Positions 1 through 11,193 of a stretch of 64,000 nucleotides of DNA are shown piece by piece. The position numbers and the translations under genes were made by a program. Source of the DNA: Isochrysis galbana (taxonomy: Eukaryota > Haptophyta > Isochrysidales > Isochrysidaceae); the NCBI GenBank assembly GCA_018136815.1, contig CM030936.1:764831-828830 (forward strand). Reading direction: 5' to 3'. The notes under the pieces are model-generated. The model saw nothing but the letters and a program-made list of their open reading frames with translations. It did not search any database and was not told the origin of the DNA. How positions within the stretch are numbered: the stretch's first letter is position 1; each line of letters begins with the position of its first letter.

Positions 1-1059
1 GCTTGTGCGCAGGGAGCGGAGCGCTAACCTCCTCGCCCTCTTTGAGCGCTGCGCCGCCCGCGTCGATCCCATTCTGCTCGCTCATCATGCGCAGCGGCGT
101 TCCCCTCACGTGTGGAGAGCCGCAGGGGCTCTGTGCTGGCGTGGCTCTCCACCGCCCGGCTGCACAGAGTGTTGCACTGGCAGCCAGCCAGAGAGGAGAC
201 GAGACCATTGGCCGCCGCGGGCAGAGAGGGGGGGGAAGGGCAGAAGCGAGGGAAGGGGGGGGGGGTTGGGGGAGGGCGGGAGGGCGGGAGGGGAGGGAGG
301 GGAGTAGGGAGGGGGAGCGGCGAGGGAGAGGGGGGGTGCGACTGGCGTGAGGAGAGAAGAGGACGGACCAAGAAGGCGTCTTGGACTAAAGGGAGTAGAG
401 TACTTTCTTTCTCCCACGAGCCTAAAAGAATTCCTTTTTGTTTCTTTTGCTTCCCGCGCGCCGCCCGAATGTCTCCGGAAGGTGGTGAAGATAGATTGTG
501 CGCACTCTACTTTCGTGTACAGTGTACTGAAACTATCGTATTTATAAATGGTATAGTTTCTCCCACCCAGGCGGATCCACGCGGCGCGCGTGATTGGAGG
601 GGGTTCGTGGGGAGATCCCGGTTGGGACGTTAGGCCTGACATCCGTGACGTCAGACAGGTATGAGGGCTAGTCGGACCTGACATCATGGTGACCAGGGCG
701 GCCGAGAGGAGAGAGAGCGACGCCATCGCTCGCGCTCTCTCCAGAACAGAACCGGATAAAAATCCTCTTACAATTCTCTCACACCAATCTCACACGCACA
801 TTGACGGTAACTGACGTAACGGGATACGCGCAAAAGGGGGGGTGAGCACGAGAGGAAAGAGAAAAGAAGAGAGTCTCTAAGAGAGGGGCCCGTCGCCTCT
901 CCTCACGTGAAGAGAAGCCCTATTTGGACTTAGGAAGTAAAGAGAGGTCAAAGGGGGGCAAGAGACAAGGGCAAGGGACAAGGGACCCATCGGTGATACC
1001 CCCTCCTAAACGGAGTACGGAGTGCGACGTTTACAACGAATGCTTGGCTCGCGCATGAC
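1..1059. other. No gene seen; G-rich low-complexity DNA
   Basis: Long open frames occur here on both strands but are driven by base composition, especially the G-rich purine tract at about 215-345. No protein family, RNA gene or splice-supported exon could be recognised. Confidence 0.5.
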
Positions 1060-1594
1060 TCAACTGTGGCTTTTCGAGAAGGAGTCGAGGATGTTGAGCA
1101 GGCGGTGAAATTGATTGCGCGGGCACGGTTTGGTGAGGATATCTGCCACCATATTGGTGCCACTGATGTGTTTCAACGTGAGAACATGTTTTGCCACCAG
1201 GTCGCGCAGAAAAGCACCGGCGCGAAGAATGTGTTTTGTTTTCTTGAACGCAACGGGGTCGAACGCCATATCGACGGCGGACTTGAAATCGGAGTAGACA
1301 ACTGAAGGTGCATTTTGCACGACACCTAGATCAGTGAGCAACTCGCGAATGAATATGAGGTCTTTCGCCGTGAGCATGGCTCCGAAATATTCGGCCTCAG
1401 CGCTGGACAGAGAAACCGAGCGCTGCATTTTGGAGAACCATTGGATTGGGCAACCCAGGTAGAAGAAGAAAGCACCACTGCAAGAGTGTTTTGTGTTTTG
1501 TCTCCCAATTAGAGTCAACAAAGGTCACGAAAGGCATGTGAGGATTTGGAGAGAAGTGGAGAGCACGATCTTTAGACCCTCGCAGGTATATCAA
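1060..1594 (-). mobile_element. Ty1/copia retrotransposon fossil (RNase H end of pol)
   Basis: Read on the minus strand, this stretch carries hallmarks of the C-terminal reverse transcriptase/RNase H part of a Ty1/copia polyprotein: a YLRG-K-like start, FVDSNW, LSSAEAEY and, near the end, ADILTKP. Only the 3' portion of pol is recognisable. No LTRs or gag were identified, so this is a broken fossil. It is readable enough to suggest a moderately young relic, but age was not measured. Confidence 0.85.
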
Positions 1595-1629
1595 GCAGCG
1601 TACAACCGCTTGGAAATGTGCTTGGCCCG

Positions 1630-1762
1630 GGTTGGGCTGCTCGCGGCCGCGTTTGGCGGCCCGGCGGTGGTCATGGCCCGATCGGCCGGCGCGGCGGGGA
1701 TGGCGGCAGGAGGGGAGGGGAGCGACGCGCGCTCCATGACCCTATGTTTTTAAAGATAGTTG
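1630..1762 (+). repeat. R1 interspersed repeat, copy 1 (two terminal hairpins)
   Basis: This copy ends in the family signature GGAGCG-acgcg-CGCTCC, then ATGACC, then a second hairpin CTAT...ATAG, then TTGTTGG. The same end occurs at about 7.95, 12.2, 16.9, 22.1 and 28.98 kb. The left boundary is not defined. Confidence 0.65.
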
Positions 1763-1766
1763 TTGG

Positions 1767-2732
1767 TGAGTGAGTGATGTGGAGGTGGTGTCTCGTGGTC
1801 CCTCGTCGCGATGTAGCGCCCCCCCCCCCCCCCCCCTCTCTCAAGACTTCTCTTCACTCCTCACTCCGTGCCCCTAGCTAGCCCCATTGAGACTTGCCAC
1901 GATCAAGCGCGAGCTTGATTCGATAGTGCCACAGCGGCTGTGATAGCGCTCCTTCTCTACTCTTAGTGAGGTGCAAGCGTTGTATCTTCAGCTTTCTGCT
2001 TTCTGAAGGTGGTTAGCGCGTTCTTCTAGAACTAGAAAGAATGCCGGCGGTGACGGGTTACCTCGTTACCTCTGATGCTGCATGCTGCGCGTGAGCGCCG
2101 CGGGGGGTATTGTGGAGAAGACCGCTGCGCGGCCTAGCCCGGTACGGCTAAACCACGCGTCCAGCGCATGTTTCCGTGTAGCTTTCCGAGCATTGAGATA
2201 GTTTAGTATCCATTTTACTTGTAGGGCCTTGATGTGCGCCATCCGCAGTGCAGGAGGCCACTCTCCATCGTGCGTATCGCGTTGTCTTCGTTGTGTACAG
2301 GGTAGTGCGGGTGTCACCCATTGCGTTGTTCCACAGCTGTGGGGGTTTCCCATAGAATCTTGTTGGCTGCTTTCTGGATTCTCTCGTGAAATCATTTGGG
2401 GCCGCCATAGTTTGCATTTGCATCCAATAACGTGGCGTGCCGTACATTATAAAGTAATATGTTGGTTCTACCGAAGATTGTCATGTGTCGTGTGACAGGC
2501 GCCAATTGTGCGGATCTGTTTAATATTGTCCCGCCAGGGCTAGTATGTAGCCCTCTCAACACAGCAAAGCACAACACCAGAAATAATGACCCTGGAGCTG
2601 TCGGATGAATCACCGAACCTCGCGTACATCTCAACAAACACGGATTCGTGATTTTTGCTACCTCCTACTTGGCTGGACAGTTGTGCCTTACCAAGCGTTT
2701 CAGACGCCGTCGCGCACACATGGGCGCCACCC
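1767..2732. other. No gene seen; intergenic
   Basis: A C homopolymer sits near 1810-1837. Short open frames at 2066-2637 on the minus strand show no recognisable motif. This lies downstream of PEX16 and nothing else can be supported. Confidence 0.4.
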
Positions 2733-4007
2733 TTATCCCCACCCTCCCGAGCCTGAATAACGCGGCTGCACTGCGTCGATGGAATCGATCAGCTCTAATG
2801 TCCGCTGCATCAGTGTGACTACCATTGCCCGTCTTGAGCTCTGACCAATGCCATTCGCGCTGGATCTCCACTCGTTTCTGCTGCTACCAATCCCCGGGTC
2901 CCTTCCCTGCGAGGCGAGCATTCCGATGCCACCTCGAACAACGCCGAGCACAAGCGGGCGGACGATGAGCAGAACGAGCAATTTACGCCTATGGTTTAGC
3001 TCCTCCTCATTGCGTGACAAGGATGTACTCGTCAATGTCTCGCCGCGCCTTGTACATACCCCGTTGTACCTGAATGGATTTTCACTGCCTCCTTGAGTGG
3101 CCATGCTCTTGCGGGTCGAGCTACGAGCAGCGCGATCTTTGCGCGCAATGAGGGTAGCTGCCCGACGGCAGAGCCCGTATGCAAAGACCTCAATTGCGAA
3201 GGCGCACAGCCATGCCTTTTCCTCTGCTAGTCGCCGGAAGGGCAGGATCATACGCATCTTCTGCTCAATGCCTGCACGTCGGCGCAGCGTCGCGAGACGG
3301 AACATCAAATGAACCACAGGTTGCGCGATGTGAAGCGCCTCACCCAGAGCCATCAGCCTGGCGCCGCCATTTGAGAAGCCAACACGTAGCGATGCAGCTA
3401 GCGAACTAGAGAAAAAGTCTGCCAGCCGGCAGATGAAACCCTCGACGCCGTCAGCGAGCCCGTCTACGATACTCGGGCGCTGAGTAACAAGACTAAAACG
3501 GCCAGGCCCAACGGCCGGCGCCTCCAGCGGTCTTGCGGGGCTCCAGCGGTTTAAGCGATACATGGCCATGCTTGCCCATGGCGGTGGCGCCTCGGCTGAG
3601 TACTTCGGTTGCCGCCTGTTCTTCCGCTCGTTCCTGGCACGCTCCTCCTCTCTCTCGTCTTCCTCGCTTATCAGCGACCGCATGAGCATCCCCGCGGGCT
3701 GGAGCGCCAGCAATCTCAGCCGGCAGAGAGCTTTCCATAGCTCCAACGCAGAAACAGCGCTCCACCATCCAGCCGCTCCTGCCACGGAATCGGCGACTGC
3801 CTCGACGAAGACGTCTGAAGACTGGAGGAACTCGAGTAGAAGAGCAAGCTGTGTCGCCGCCTCTTCGTCCAAAGATGTCGCCCACGCCTCCGCCGACGCA
3901 CAGCCCAACCACGAGAGGCGCGCCGCGCCGCCCGACGACGCCATCACCGCACCCGCGCGCGGTCTCCTCTCCTTTCTTCCTAATTTGGTCCGAGTATATT
4001 CTGTCAT
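2733..4007 (-). CDS. PEX16: Peroxisomal membrane protein PEX16
   Basis: PEX16 is an integral peroxisomal membrane protein that helps recruit other membrane peroxins (PEX3/PEX19 route) and acts early in peroxisome biogenesis. The frame is uninterrupted, 424 aa from the ATG at 4007; a second ATG at residue 22 (MASSGG) is an equally good start. The N-terminal part (about residues 33-100) matches the family's early helical block. The diagnostic C-terminal block is clear: GEALHIAQPVVHLMF at about residue 222, matching the family's E-L-H-I-x-R-P-V-V segment, then EEELNHRRKLLVLLIVRP at about 333, matching the E-L-x-R-R-K-L-L-x-Y-L-x-R-x-P segment. A charged insert (EEDEREEERARNERKNRR) separates the halves. 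The last 50 residues do not resemble the family and may include unspliced sequence. The assignment rests on motif recall, not on a search. Confidence 0.78.
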   Translation of the reverse strand: MTEYTRTKLGRKERRPRAGAVMASSGGAARLSWLGCASAEAWATSLDEEAATQLALLLEFLQSSDVFVEAVADSVAGAAGWWSAVSALELWKALCRLRLLALQPAGMLMRSLISEEDEREEERARNERKNRRQPKYSAEAPPPWASMAMYRLNRWSPARPLEAPAVGPGRFSLVTQRPSIVDGLADGVEGFICRLADFFSSSLAASLRVGFSNGGARLMALGEALHIAQPVVHLMFRLATLRRRAGIEQKMRMILPFRRLAEEKAWLCAFAIEVFAYGLCRRAATLIARKDRAARSSTRKSMATQGGSENPFRYNGVCTRRGETLTSTSLSRNEEELNHRRKLLVLLIVRPLVLGVVRGGIGMLASQGRDPGIGSSRNEWRSSANGIGQSSRRAMVVTLMQRTLELIDSIDAVQPRYSGSGGWG

Positions 4008-4124
4008 TTGTTAACGAAAGGCGACGACACAGTGGAGGACAGGTGTCGTCCGTGGATATTCTTCAATCATGGTGAATGAAACCTCGTCTGAGCCAATCAC
4101 CAATTTCAGCGTGGTATTCATCGA

Positions 4125-6995
4125 TCACCAACCAAACATCGGCTGCGACCATCCGAGTTGAATTAGTCTCCAAACCCAAACGATCACACGGTGAATGAAA
4201 AATAACAGGAATGCGAGCGACACATCCGCAGCGATGCCCAAGAGGTTCACCGAGCAGATGAGTTGCCGAATGGGCACCAAACTTTGGTCCATAAGAGGCG
4301 CAAAAATGGTCCGAAACGCACCGTCGGATCTGGTAGGCAGATTGAGGCATAAGTTGCTTGGTGGGATGGGGCAATATCCAACACCAACTATGCCTTCCCT
4401 TAGGATCTCACCTTTGCGCCTGCCGCTCCCATGCAGAGCCCACGATGGCTATGATGAAGACGAGTATGGCAGAGAATTGCATCGTTCCATCAAAAAGATC
4501 AGAGCAAAGTGCCGCTCCTTCCGAGCGATCACCAACGCGGAACCACATCATGATGAACTCAATCGCAGCGATCAAGACGCCACCCATGATGACAACGAAT
4601 ATGATCTGAAGATCACGTATGTGCGTCACACCAGGTCCATCCGCGGGATATGTGTGGTGGCGCATGCACATTAGGTGATATACATTGACGTCACTATTAG
4701 CTCATGCTCATACATGATTCATAGCTCGAAACAGAAGGCGGCCCGGTGATATGGGCACGGTAGGGCAAGGTGTAATATGATGAAAGGGAAGCTTCATTGC
4801 TTTGTGTGTGTGCACTCGATGCTTACCATGATCCGCTGCTCGAGCCATTGGACAGTGATTCCAGCTTCAATCATCTCCGCTACGGTCGGGGAAAGGAGGT
4901 CAAAGTCGTCATGCCGGAGCAGGATGGATCCAAAGAGGTTGTCGATGGTGAGGATGAATGTAATGCCGAGATAAATGGAGACAATATTGGAAGCCTCGAG
5001 CTCACCATCGTCGAGTAGTTCCGACACTGCAGCAACTACAGCGAGCGGTGGCAGCAAATAGGCGCGGAGGCACCACCTAAAGTAACCTATGCTAAGCACC
5101 GCCCAACGAGTGCAAGGGTTCCGCAGCCTCACTGCGCGGAAGCGGACAAGGGTCCAAACAAACGCGGCACCGTCCACCTCCGAGGCGAGTAGCCCCGCCA
5201 GCAAGAAGCTACCGAGGAAGAAGTAGACGACACCGATTGGACGCCACTCGCGAATTGTGCGCACGATGTGGTCGCACCGTAACGGGTACAAATCGGTCTC
5301 GATACACACAAGGGATGCCTTGCACAAGCGCTGCACAGCTGTTGTTGCGTAGACATTGTACCCCAAGCCAACCATCTTGAACGGCTCAAGCCGATCGAAC
5401 TCAACCGGGCGTTGCTGTAAGACTGTCGCAAGACCCGGAAAGGCGGCGATCCGCGACTGCTGGATGCGATCCATCGCCTGAGGTGCAGAGAAGTGGGTAT
5501 GTCGGCCGGCTACAGGCGAGCGATGGGCTCGGGCTAATCACCTGCGTAAGTACGGCAACGCCTTCCTTCTCCGACTGTGCAAGAGGTTGACCGATTGCTT
5601 GTGCGGCGAGTCGCCCCAAGCTGGCACCCATTTGCACACCCCGAAGAAATTCAGCAGCCTGATTCCAAATACAAGCAAACAAGTGCGAGCATCAGATGTG
5701 TGCAAGGGCGCCCTAAAACGCTTTTCACAACGGTGAGCAAGAATCGTGACATGCACCTGATTGGTGTCGGTACGCTGAGGTGCGAGCTCAGACGGCAAGA
5801 GATCGAGTGCCGGCTTGATCTCGTCAGACAGTTCATCGTCCGCTTTTGCGGCTATAGGCGCTCCGAAATTTGTTGGTCCAAGCAGAAGGCTACGGCGGTT
5901 TCTTAGTTGTGCTAATCTGAATGATGAGCCTTCCTCTGCGCTGTGACGTGTATCAGCTATACTGACGGTGCGGATGAGCGAGCGAATGCTCTGCGCCACC
6001 TCTTTTCTTGAACGGTAATGGCTGGTAACGTTGCCATCATCGTCGCGTGCAGGCGAGCGGGCAGAATCCCGATTTTGACGCTCGCGGCCATGTGATGAGG
6101 CGGCCGCGATGCCGACCTTCTTGTAGATCATTCGAGCTGCATCCGCTGACTTTATGACCGCACCCAGAAAAGGAGTCATCGGCGGTGCAGGACTGAAAGA
6201 CGGCGGCTTAATTTGAGGACTCAATCGTGGTTCAGGTGAACCAGGTGAAAGGAGCGCTGGACCTTGTCGCTTGGCGGGTGCCAACGGTAGATCGGGTGGG
6301 GGTTGTGGATGCATGGGAGGATGAGGAAAGGGATCGGGTGACATTGGTGCGATCGGAGTTGGGGGAGAAGCTGGCGGCGATGGTGTATACGGAGGGGATA
6401 ACGGAATAGGTTGTGGAGTCGGTTGCGGGTAGGGAGGCAGAGGGGGAGCCGGGGAGGGCGGTGACTCTTTGCTCTTGACCGGTAGTTCGGGAGATTCTTC
6501 CTTAACAAATTTGTCAACGTACCAAGGAAAGGCACGGCATACATGGTTTACATCGAAGCGAGAGAAGAGCGGCAATGCCGGGCCGGAATCAAATATCGAC
6601 AGCCGTGCGCAGTCGTTGCATCGGTACTCTAAGGGGTGGCAGTATTCACCTTCACGACAGTCACTCGAGTCACCGCATGAGGTGAGCCCACCAACATCTG
6701 CAATGATCACGATCAGCGCGAAGATCTGCATGAAGGTGAAGAAGGCGGAGAAGGAGAGAACAGAGCAGCCGCGAAAGCAAGTTACTCCAGGCTGTGTCGC
6801 GACGAACGCGAGGACCTCATGCACAGACTCCACTCCAGCGCGAGGCTGCTGATCGTACCGACGCCAGCATGCTCCGCAGACTCCGCAGCCGCACGCGGTA
6901 GCGGCGGCGCTGCAGCCGCACAAGGCGCCGCAGAGCTCGCCGCCTGGGCAGATCCCAGGCGTACCAAACGCTGTCTCGCGCCGGCGACCCAGCAT
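4125..6995 (-). CDS. Paralogue A: Cys-rich, Pro-rich polytopic membrane protein, family unknown
   Basis: I do not recognise this family. The five-exon model (minus strand) is 6995-5757, 5658-5542, 5477-4827, 4605-4412 and 4329-4125, giving 801 aa. All introns are GT-AG, of 98, 64, 221 and 82 bp; the first three are phase 0 and the last phase 2. Protein order: a cytosolic-looking Cys cluster (residues 16-43), a first membrane segment (80-100), a Cys-rich segment with CREGEYCH and YRCNDCARL (107-131), a Pro-rich linker (about 179-265), a variable charged region, then a conserved C-terminal half with about five further hydrophobic helices, including IGVVYFFLGSFLLAG and IIFVVIMGGVLIAAIEF. Every junction is supported by paralogue B on the opposite strand at 12.4-16.4 kb. 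The final exon is easy to miss, because reading through the donor at 4412/4411 meets an immediate TGA. A receptor, channel or transporter role would be a guess. Confidence 0.82.
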
Positions 6996-7084
6996 CCCGC
7001 TTCTCCACCTTCGTCTGGAATTGCAGCGGTAGTGGACGATGACGAACGATGATGGATACCTTCTTTCTCCGAGGAGCGAATATT

Positions 7085-7215
7085 CTGTGCCCGTATGTTA
7101 CACTAAAGTAGTACTCTACTCCAGAGTAGAGAGTAGTACTCTACTGCTCTAGAGTAGAGAGTAGTACTCTACTCTACTCCAGTACTGCTCTAGAGTAGAG
7201 CTCTAGAGTAGCGAA
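7085..7215. repeat. Palindrome-rich AGTAGTACTCTACT cluster
   Basis: AGAGTAGTACTCTACT-type palindromes and CTCTAGAG units repeat several times within 130 bp, just upstream of paralogue A. The strand can fold into several alternative hairpins. It looks like a slippage-prone short repeat rather than a gene. Confidence 0.6.
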
Positions 7216-7284
7216 AGAGTAGCTTAGAGAAGAAAGGAAAGATATCCTTACTGTAGACTGTGTACCGTGTCTAGATGTGTAAGA

Positions 7285-7560
7285 CAGAAAAAAATCTGAA
7301 GATTCAGGGCTAACACCTATTAAAGACTGGGCACGCTCTACCTCTATACCTCTACCCAACTAAAGACAACGCGACAACGCCCTTTTCTCCCTCGCGTCCT
7401 CCTCCCCCTCCCTCGCCTTCCCCCTTCTTTTCCTTGTGTTCTTCGGTTTCCAGGGTCCGGCCTAAGTGCGCTACCTCAGGCCTCAGGCCTCAGGCCCGGC
7501 TCGGTGGGTGGTGGGTGGGGTCTGGGCTGGCCTGTTGGTTGTTGGTTGCGTTAGGAGGGG
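7285..7560 (+). repeat. R3 interspersed repeat, copy a
   Basis: It begins with an A run followed by TCTGAAGATTCAGGGCTA and ACACCTA, then pyrimidine-rich DNA and GGGTCCGGCCTAAGTGCGCT. The same order is found at about 43.74 kb on this strand and, inverted, at about 50.5 and 62.9 kb. Confidence 0.6.
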
Positions 7561-7799
7561 GGGGGAAAGATCAGGGGGGGGGGGGGGGGGGCGCGGGCCA
7601 CCGGACCATTTCTAAGCCCTTCACCCCTATCCCCTAGTAGTGTACGGGGGGAGCCGCCTGGTGGCGGGGGGAGAAGGGCCGGGGGAGTGGGGGTGTTGAA
7701 AGTATGCTACGTAGCTACGTACTACATACATGTAGTAGGTAGTGGTTCCATTCGCCGCGAGTGCGGTAAGAATATTAAAAGGTTTTTGTTGCTCTGAGC

Positions 7800-7966
7800 G
7801 TGCGCCGGGCGGTGGCTCGCGGCCACCCGGAGAGTCGTGATTCCTGGATGCGGGCGCTGCAGTTGCGCGGCGTTGGCCATCACTTGATCGGCCGGCGCGA
7901 CGGGGTGGGCGGGGAGAGAGGAGGGGAGCGTGGCGCGCTCCATGACCCTATTGTTTTAACGATATT
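7800..7966 (+). repeat. R1 interspersed repeat, copy 2
   Basis: It ends GGAGCG-tggcg-CGCTCC, ATGACC, then CTATTGTTTTAACGATAT. The first stem is perfect and the second degraded. The sequence that follows (AGATGTGTAAGACAGAAAAA) resembles one at 7265-7292, so the repeat may have inserted next to another one. Confidence 0.6.
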
Positions 7967-8574
7967 TGAGATGTGTAAGACAGAAAAAGTTGATTTTCTC
8001 GGAGGCCAAAACAGCGTTTTCGACTGCCGTTTTTCAAACGCCCTCCGTTTTTGCCACCTTTTTTGAGGGGAGGCAGAGTGTAACAAAAAGGCCGATCGCG
8101 TATGCTACAAGCTTTGCGCTTTGCAGGTGAATGAAGCGAAGGCGCTGAAACGCGGTAGCACAAGCACACTAGCTCCAGGGTGCTAGCCGCGTACGTGCGT
8201 GCGCCTATTACTCGATCAACGTCAGCCAGCCAGCCTCATGCTGAGCGTTGGCCCCGATTTTAACAGGTAGTCAGGTTCCATGCAGACCCAGACTCCTAGA
8301 CAACTTATGATAAGGGGTGAAATACATGAAACTTAAGATTCGCACGCAACACGTTGTCGGAAGGGGTGAGAGGCGAGGCGGGCCGGGGTGCGCAGACGAG
8401 AGACTCGGTTGAGAAATGAACGCACGCACGCACGCATGCAGCACGCACAACAAAAGGAAGCAAAAAGAACCTAGTTCTACGAACTAGACTTCCCTCCAGT
8501 CGAGATCATTTGTTCCATGATACAATTGTGTATACGTAGCATTTGAGATGTTCCATGTGCAGACCCATAATTAC
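7967..8574. other. No gene seen; intergenic, partly repetitive
   Basis: A short block near 8087-8106 (AAAAAGGCCGATCGCG) resembles AAAAAGGTCGATCGCG near 38467-38482, so at least part is interspersed repeat. No coding signal was seen. The U-box gene ends at 8575. Confidence 0.4.
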
Positions 8575-10594
8575 TTACTCCCGATTATATCTGTCCTCCA
8601 ACAATTGGCGCCGGTGAGGTGTCCGTCTTAACAGTAGGCGCCCCAAGCGGAGCTCACGTTGGAGATTATAGACGATATCTTCATTTTCATTGTTCAGCTC
8701 GGTGAAAGCGTCGATATCAGAATAAGGAATGAAATTGGAGTTGTCAACGAGAGCATCAGTGGTATCGCTTCGCGAATGGACCCTGTCCTCTTGAACGGTC
8801 TCCTCAACTGAGGTTGCAAGTTGTGCGCCTGGAATCAATCCATCATCATCAGGGTGGTGGTGCTGCCATTCTTGACACAAGGTGCGAAGTGTAAAACAGG
8901 GAATCAACGGATAGTTGCCCCGCGGACGATTGTCGGGATTCAACGGCTCCCTGGTCAACGGCGACAGTGGATTGAAGTGGATATCCATCCATTGGACAAT
9001 CTCTGCTCGCTCATAGCAATGGCCATCTATTGCCAGGACGGGGTCATGCATCACTTCATGAGAGATCGGGCATCTCAGCTCGTTCATTGGCTCGGAGACT
9101 AGTAGAGGCCATTGTTGTTGAGAATGTGGAGCTGTTGACGAATCTTGGGGTGGCTCAAGTGGAGTAATTATAGCTCCGGGGGCTTGCTGTTCCAAGGTCG
9201 CGTCAGGACTGTGCTCAGGATGTCTACAGGGTTGAGCCTGCGGGAGCACATTGGGCGGCTCCTCTAGCTGTCGTGTGAGCTGAAGCACGCGCTCGCGAGC
9301 CGCATCTCTCTCGTCGGTCACCTGCAAAAGAGTAGCTGCCGTGCTGTCTGCCCGCTCATTGACTCTGGCCGCTGCCTCTTGGGCGATCCATAATTCCTCG
9401 CACTCGCCTAGAACGTGCTCAAGTACGGCTGACGTCGCTTCCATCTGTCGTTCGAGCCGAGCCACTTGTTCACGAGCTGTATCCCTCTCGGCAGTCGCTT
9501 GAGATAGAGCAGTCGCCATAGCGTTTGCCCGCTCATTGGCTCTGGTCTCTATCTCTTGGGCGATCGATAAATCCCGGCGGGCGCTCGTAGCATCATTAGA
9601 TGCTCGAGCAGCTGCTTCCCTAGAGGCCGCAGCTGCTTCCCTCATGGACCCTATTTGTTCAGTAGCTTCTGCCAAGGCTGCCAACACCTCAGTGACTCGA
9701 TTCTCAGTGGAGGCTATCTCTTCGATAGCAAGTCGCCTGAACGCAATTAATTCTTGGTGAGCAGCTTCTCGTGCAGCGGCCAAATCTTCAGCGGTAACCC
9801 GTTCCTGTGCTGCCGCTCGCTGTGGCGCGGCCGGCAGCTGCTGAGCACCGATGGCCAGCACGGCTGTGACATTTGTATTAGCAGCTTGCCTATCTTGCGT
9901 GACATCTGCTTCAACGGCAATAGAATTTCCAGCGGCAACTTGCCCAATAGTTGCAAGTTGTTGTGAGGCATCTTCCAAAGCACCTACAGTTGCATGTGCC
10001 CCCCTAGTAGAATCCGCCGCCAAGTCTTGCAAGATCGTGCTCCGGTATGGTGCACCCTCCTGTGTTCCATCATGTGAGAGCTTCTTGCCTCCACCGACAT
10101 ATCTGCTGAATCGCCGCCCAGGTGCAGCGTTACGCCAGACGTGATAAAGGATCGCAACCGCGCCGAGTACACTGCACAGGGCTGCTGCGAGGTGTGGGGT
10201 AGCGCCGTTGATGTATGGCGCTTTGTGTTGCGGTGCATCGACATTCATTTCCTTCTCAAGCAAAGACTGCAAGGGTGGAGAAAGTGAGTGTTAGAAAGAA
10301 GAGGATTGAGGGGGCAATGGGGGAACGAGCTAAGGCTGAGGAGGCGAGATTGGAGGAGATGAGGGTGGACGAGGCAATGGCGGCAATTACGAGCACACGT
10401 AGTCGTATTTATCTTGCTAGGCGAGCCTTGCTCACGTTAGGCAGGAGGAAGGCTGTATGTGGATTGGCCTTTGATGAGACGTCGAATGTCAGCGGTGCGT
10501 GTGGCAAGATGATAGCCCAGGTGGGATTGTCTTCGGTGGGTGGTTCCTCGTGGAACCACAGCTTGTACAGGTTCAACAGGGCGTAGTGCATCAT
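8575..10594 (-). CDS. Membrane-anchored U-box E3 ubiquitin ligase with coiled coil
   Basis: U-box proteins bind ubiquitin-charged E2 enzymes and promote ubiquitin transfer. Model on the minus strand: exon 1 10594-10436 (53 codons), GT-AG intron 10435-10267 with a CT-rich acceptor CACCCTTGCAG, exon 2 10266-8575; 616 aa, phase-0 junction. Without the intron, translation could start at ATG 10248. Domains: one hydrophobic helix (ALCSVLGAVAILYHVW, about 78-97); a long Ala/Glu/Arg coiled coil (about 150-390) with internally similar NERA-ATAL-Q-T-ERD-A-RE-V blocks; a U-box at about 447-520 (RCPISHEVMHDPVLAIDGHCYER then SPLTREPL and a P-C-F-T-L-R end); an acidic tail. The zinc ligands of RING fingers are absent, as expected for a U-box. 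The anchor suggests a membrane-bound ligase facing the cytosol; substrate unknown. It lies between the divergent A and B paralogues. Confidence 0.8.
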
Positions 10595-11180
10595 CTCAGC
10601 TCTCTTTCGCTTGTCGCCGCGGCCGATGTCAGAATACCGTCACTCCAAGAGAGGAGCTTTTGATCCCTTGTCATGTCCAGTCTTTCACCTAAATTGTCTG
10701 GAGAGGTCTTTGCAATCCGTCTCCTCTCCTGAGCCCCCCAGCAGCCCCTCCGCCCCGCCCCTCTAGTGCTCGCTTTCTTTCATCGAAAGATCGGACACGT
10801 CTGGAAATGCCCGAAAAGAAACACCGAGAAATCTCCTCCACGTTTTTATGTTTTTATTCTTCAGGCACAGTCGGCAGTCGCTGACTTACCTTGCTCTCAC
10901 GAGTCGTTTCCATTTTTCGCCTTTTTTGGCGATACTAAAGAGACGATAGCCAGCGCAACTCGGTCGGAGCGAAGACAACCTACTTTTATGAGTGGGGGTC
11001 AGAGAATAAAAAATAATTACAACTGGGAATATCGGCGGCTGCACTGAGCCGCTGGCCGATGCCGCACGCCGACGCAGGTGAAGACGCAGGTGAAGATGTC
11101 CCAACAGGCCCTGCAAAGACCCCGGCAGAGCCCGGGGGCGGGCGGGCGGGTCATCTGAGCGCCCCGGCTTGCATTAATGG
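10595..11180. other. No gene seen; intergenic
   Basis: The short block at about 10978-11003 (CCTACTTTTATGAGTGGGGG) resembles the outer end of repeat R2 at 53057-53085. Otherwise no coding or RNA feature could be supported. Confidence 0.4.
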
Positions 11181-11193
11181 TCATGTCTCGGGC

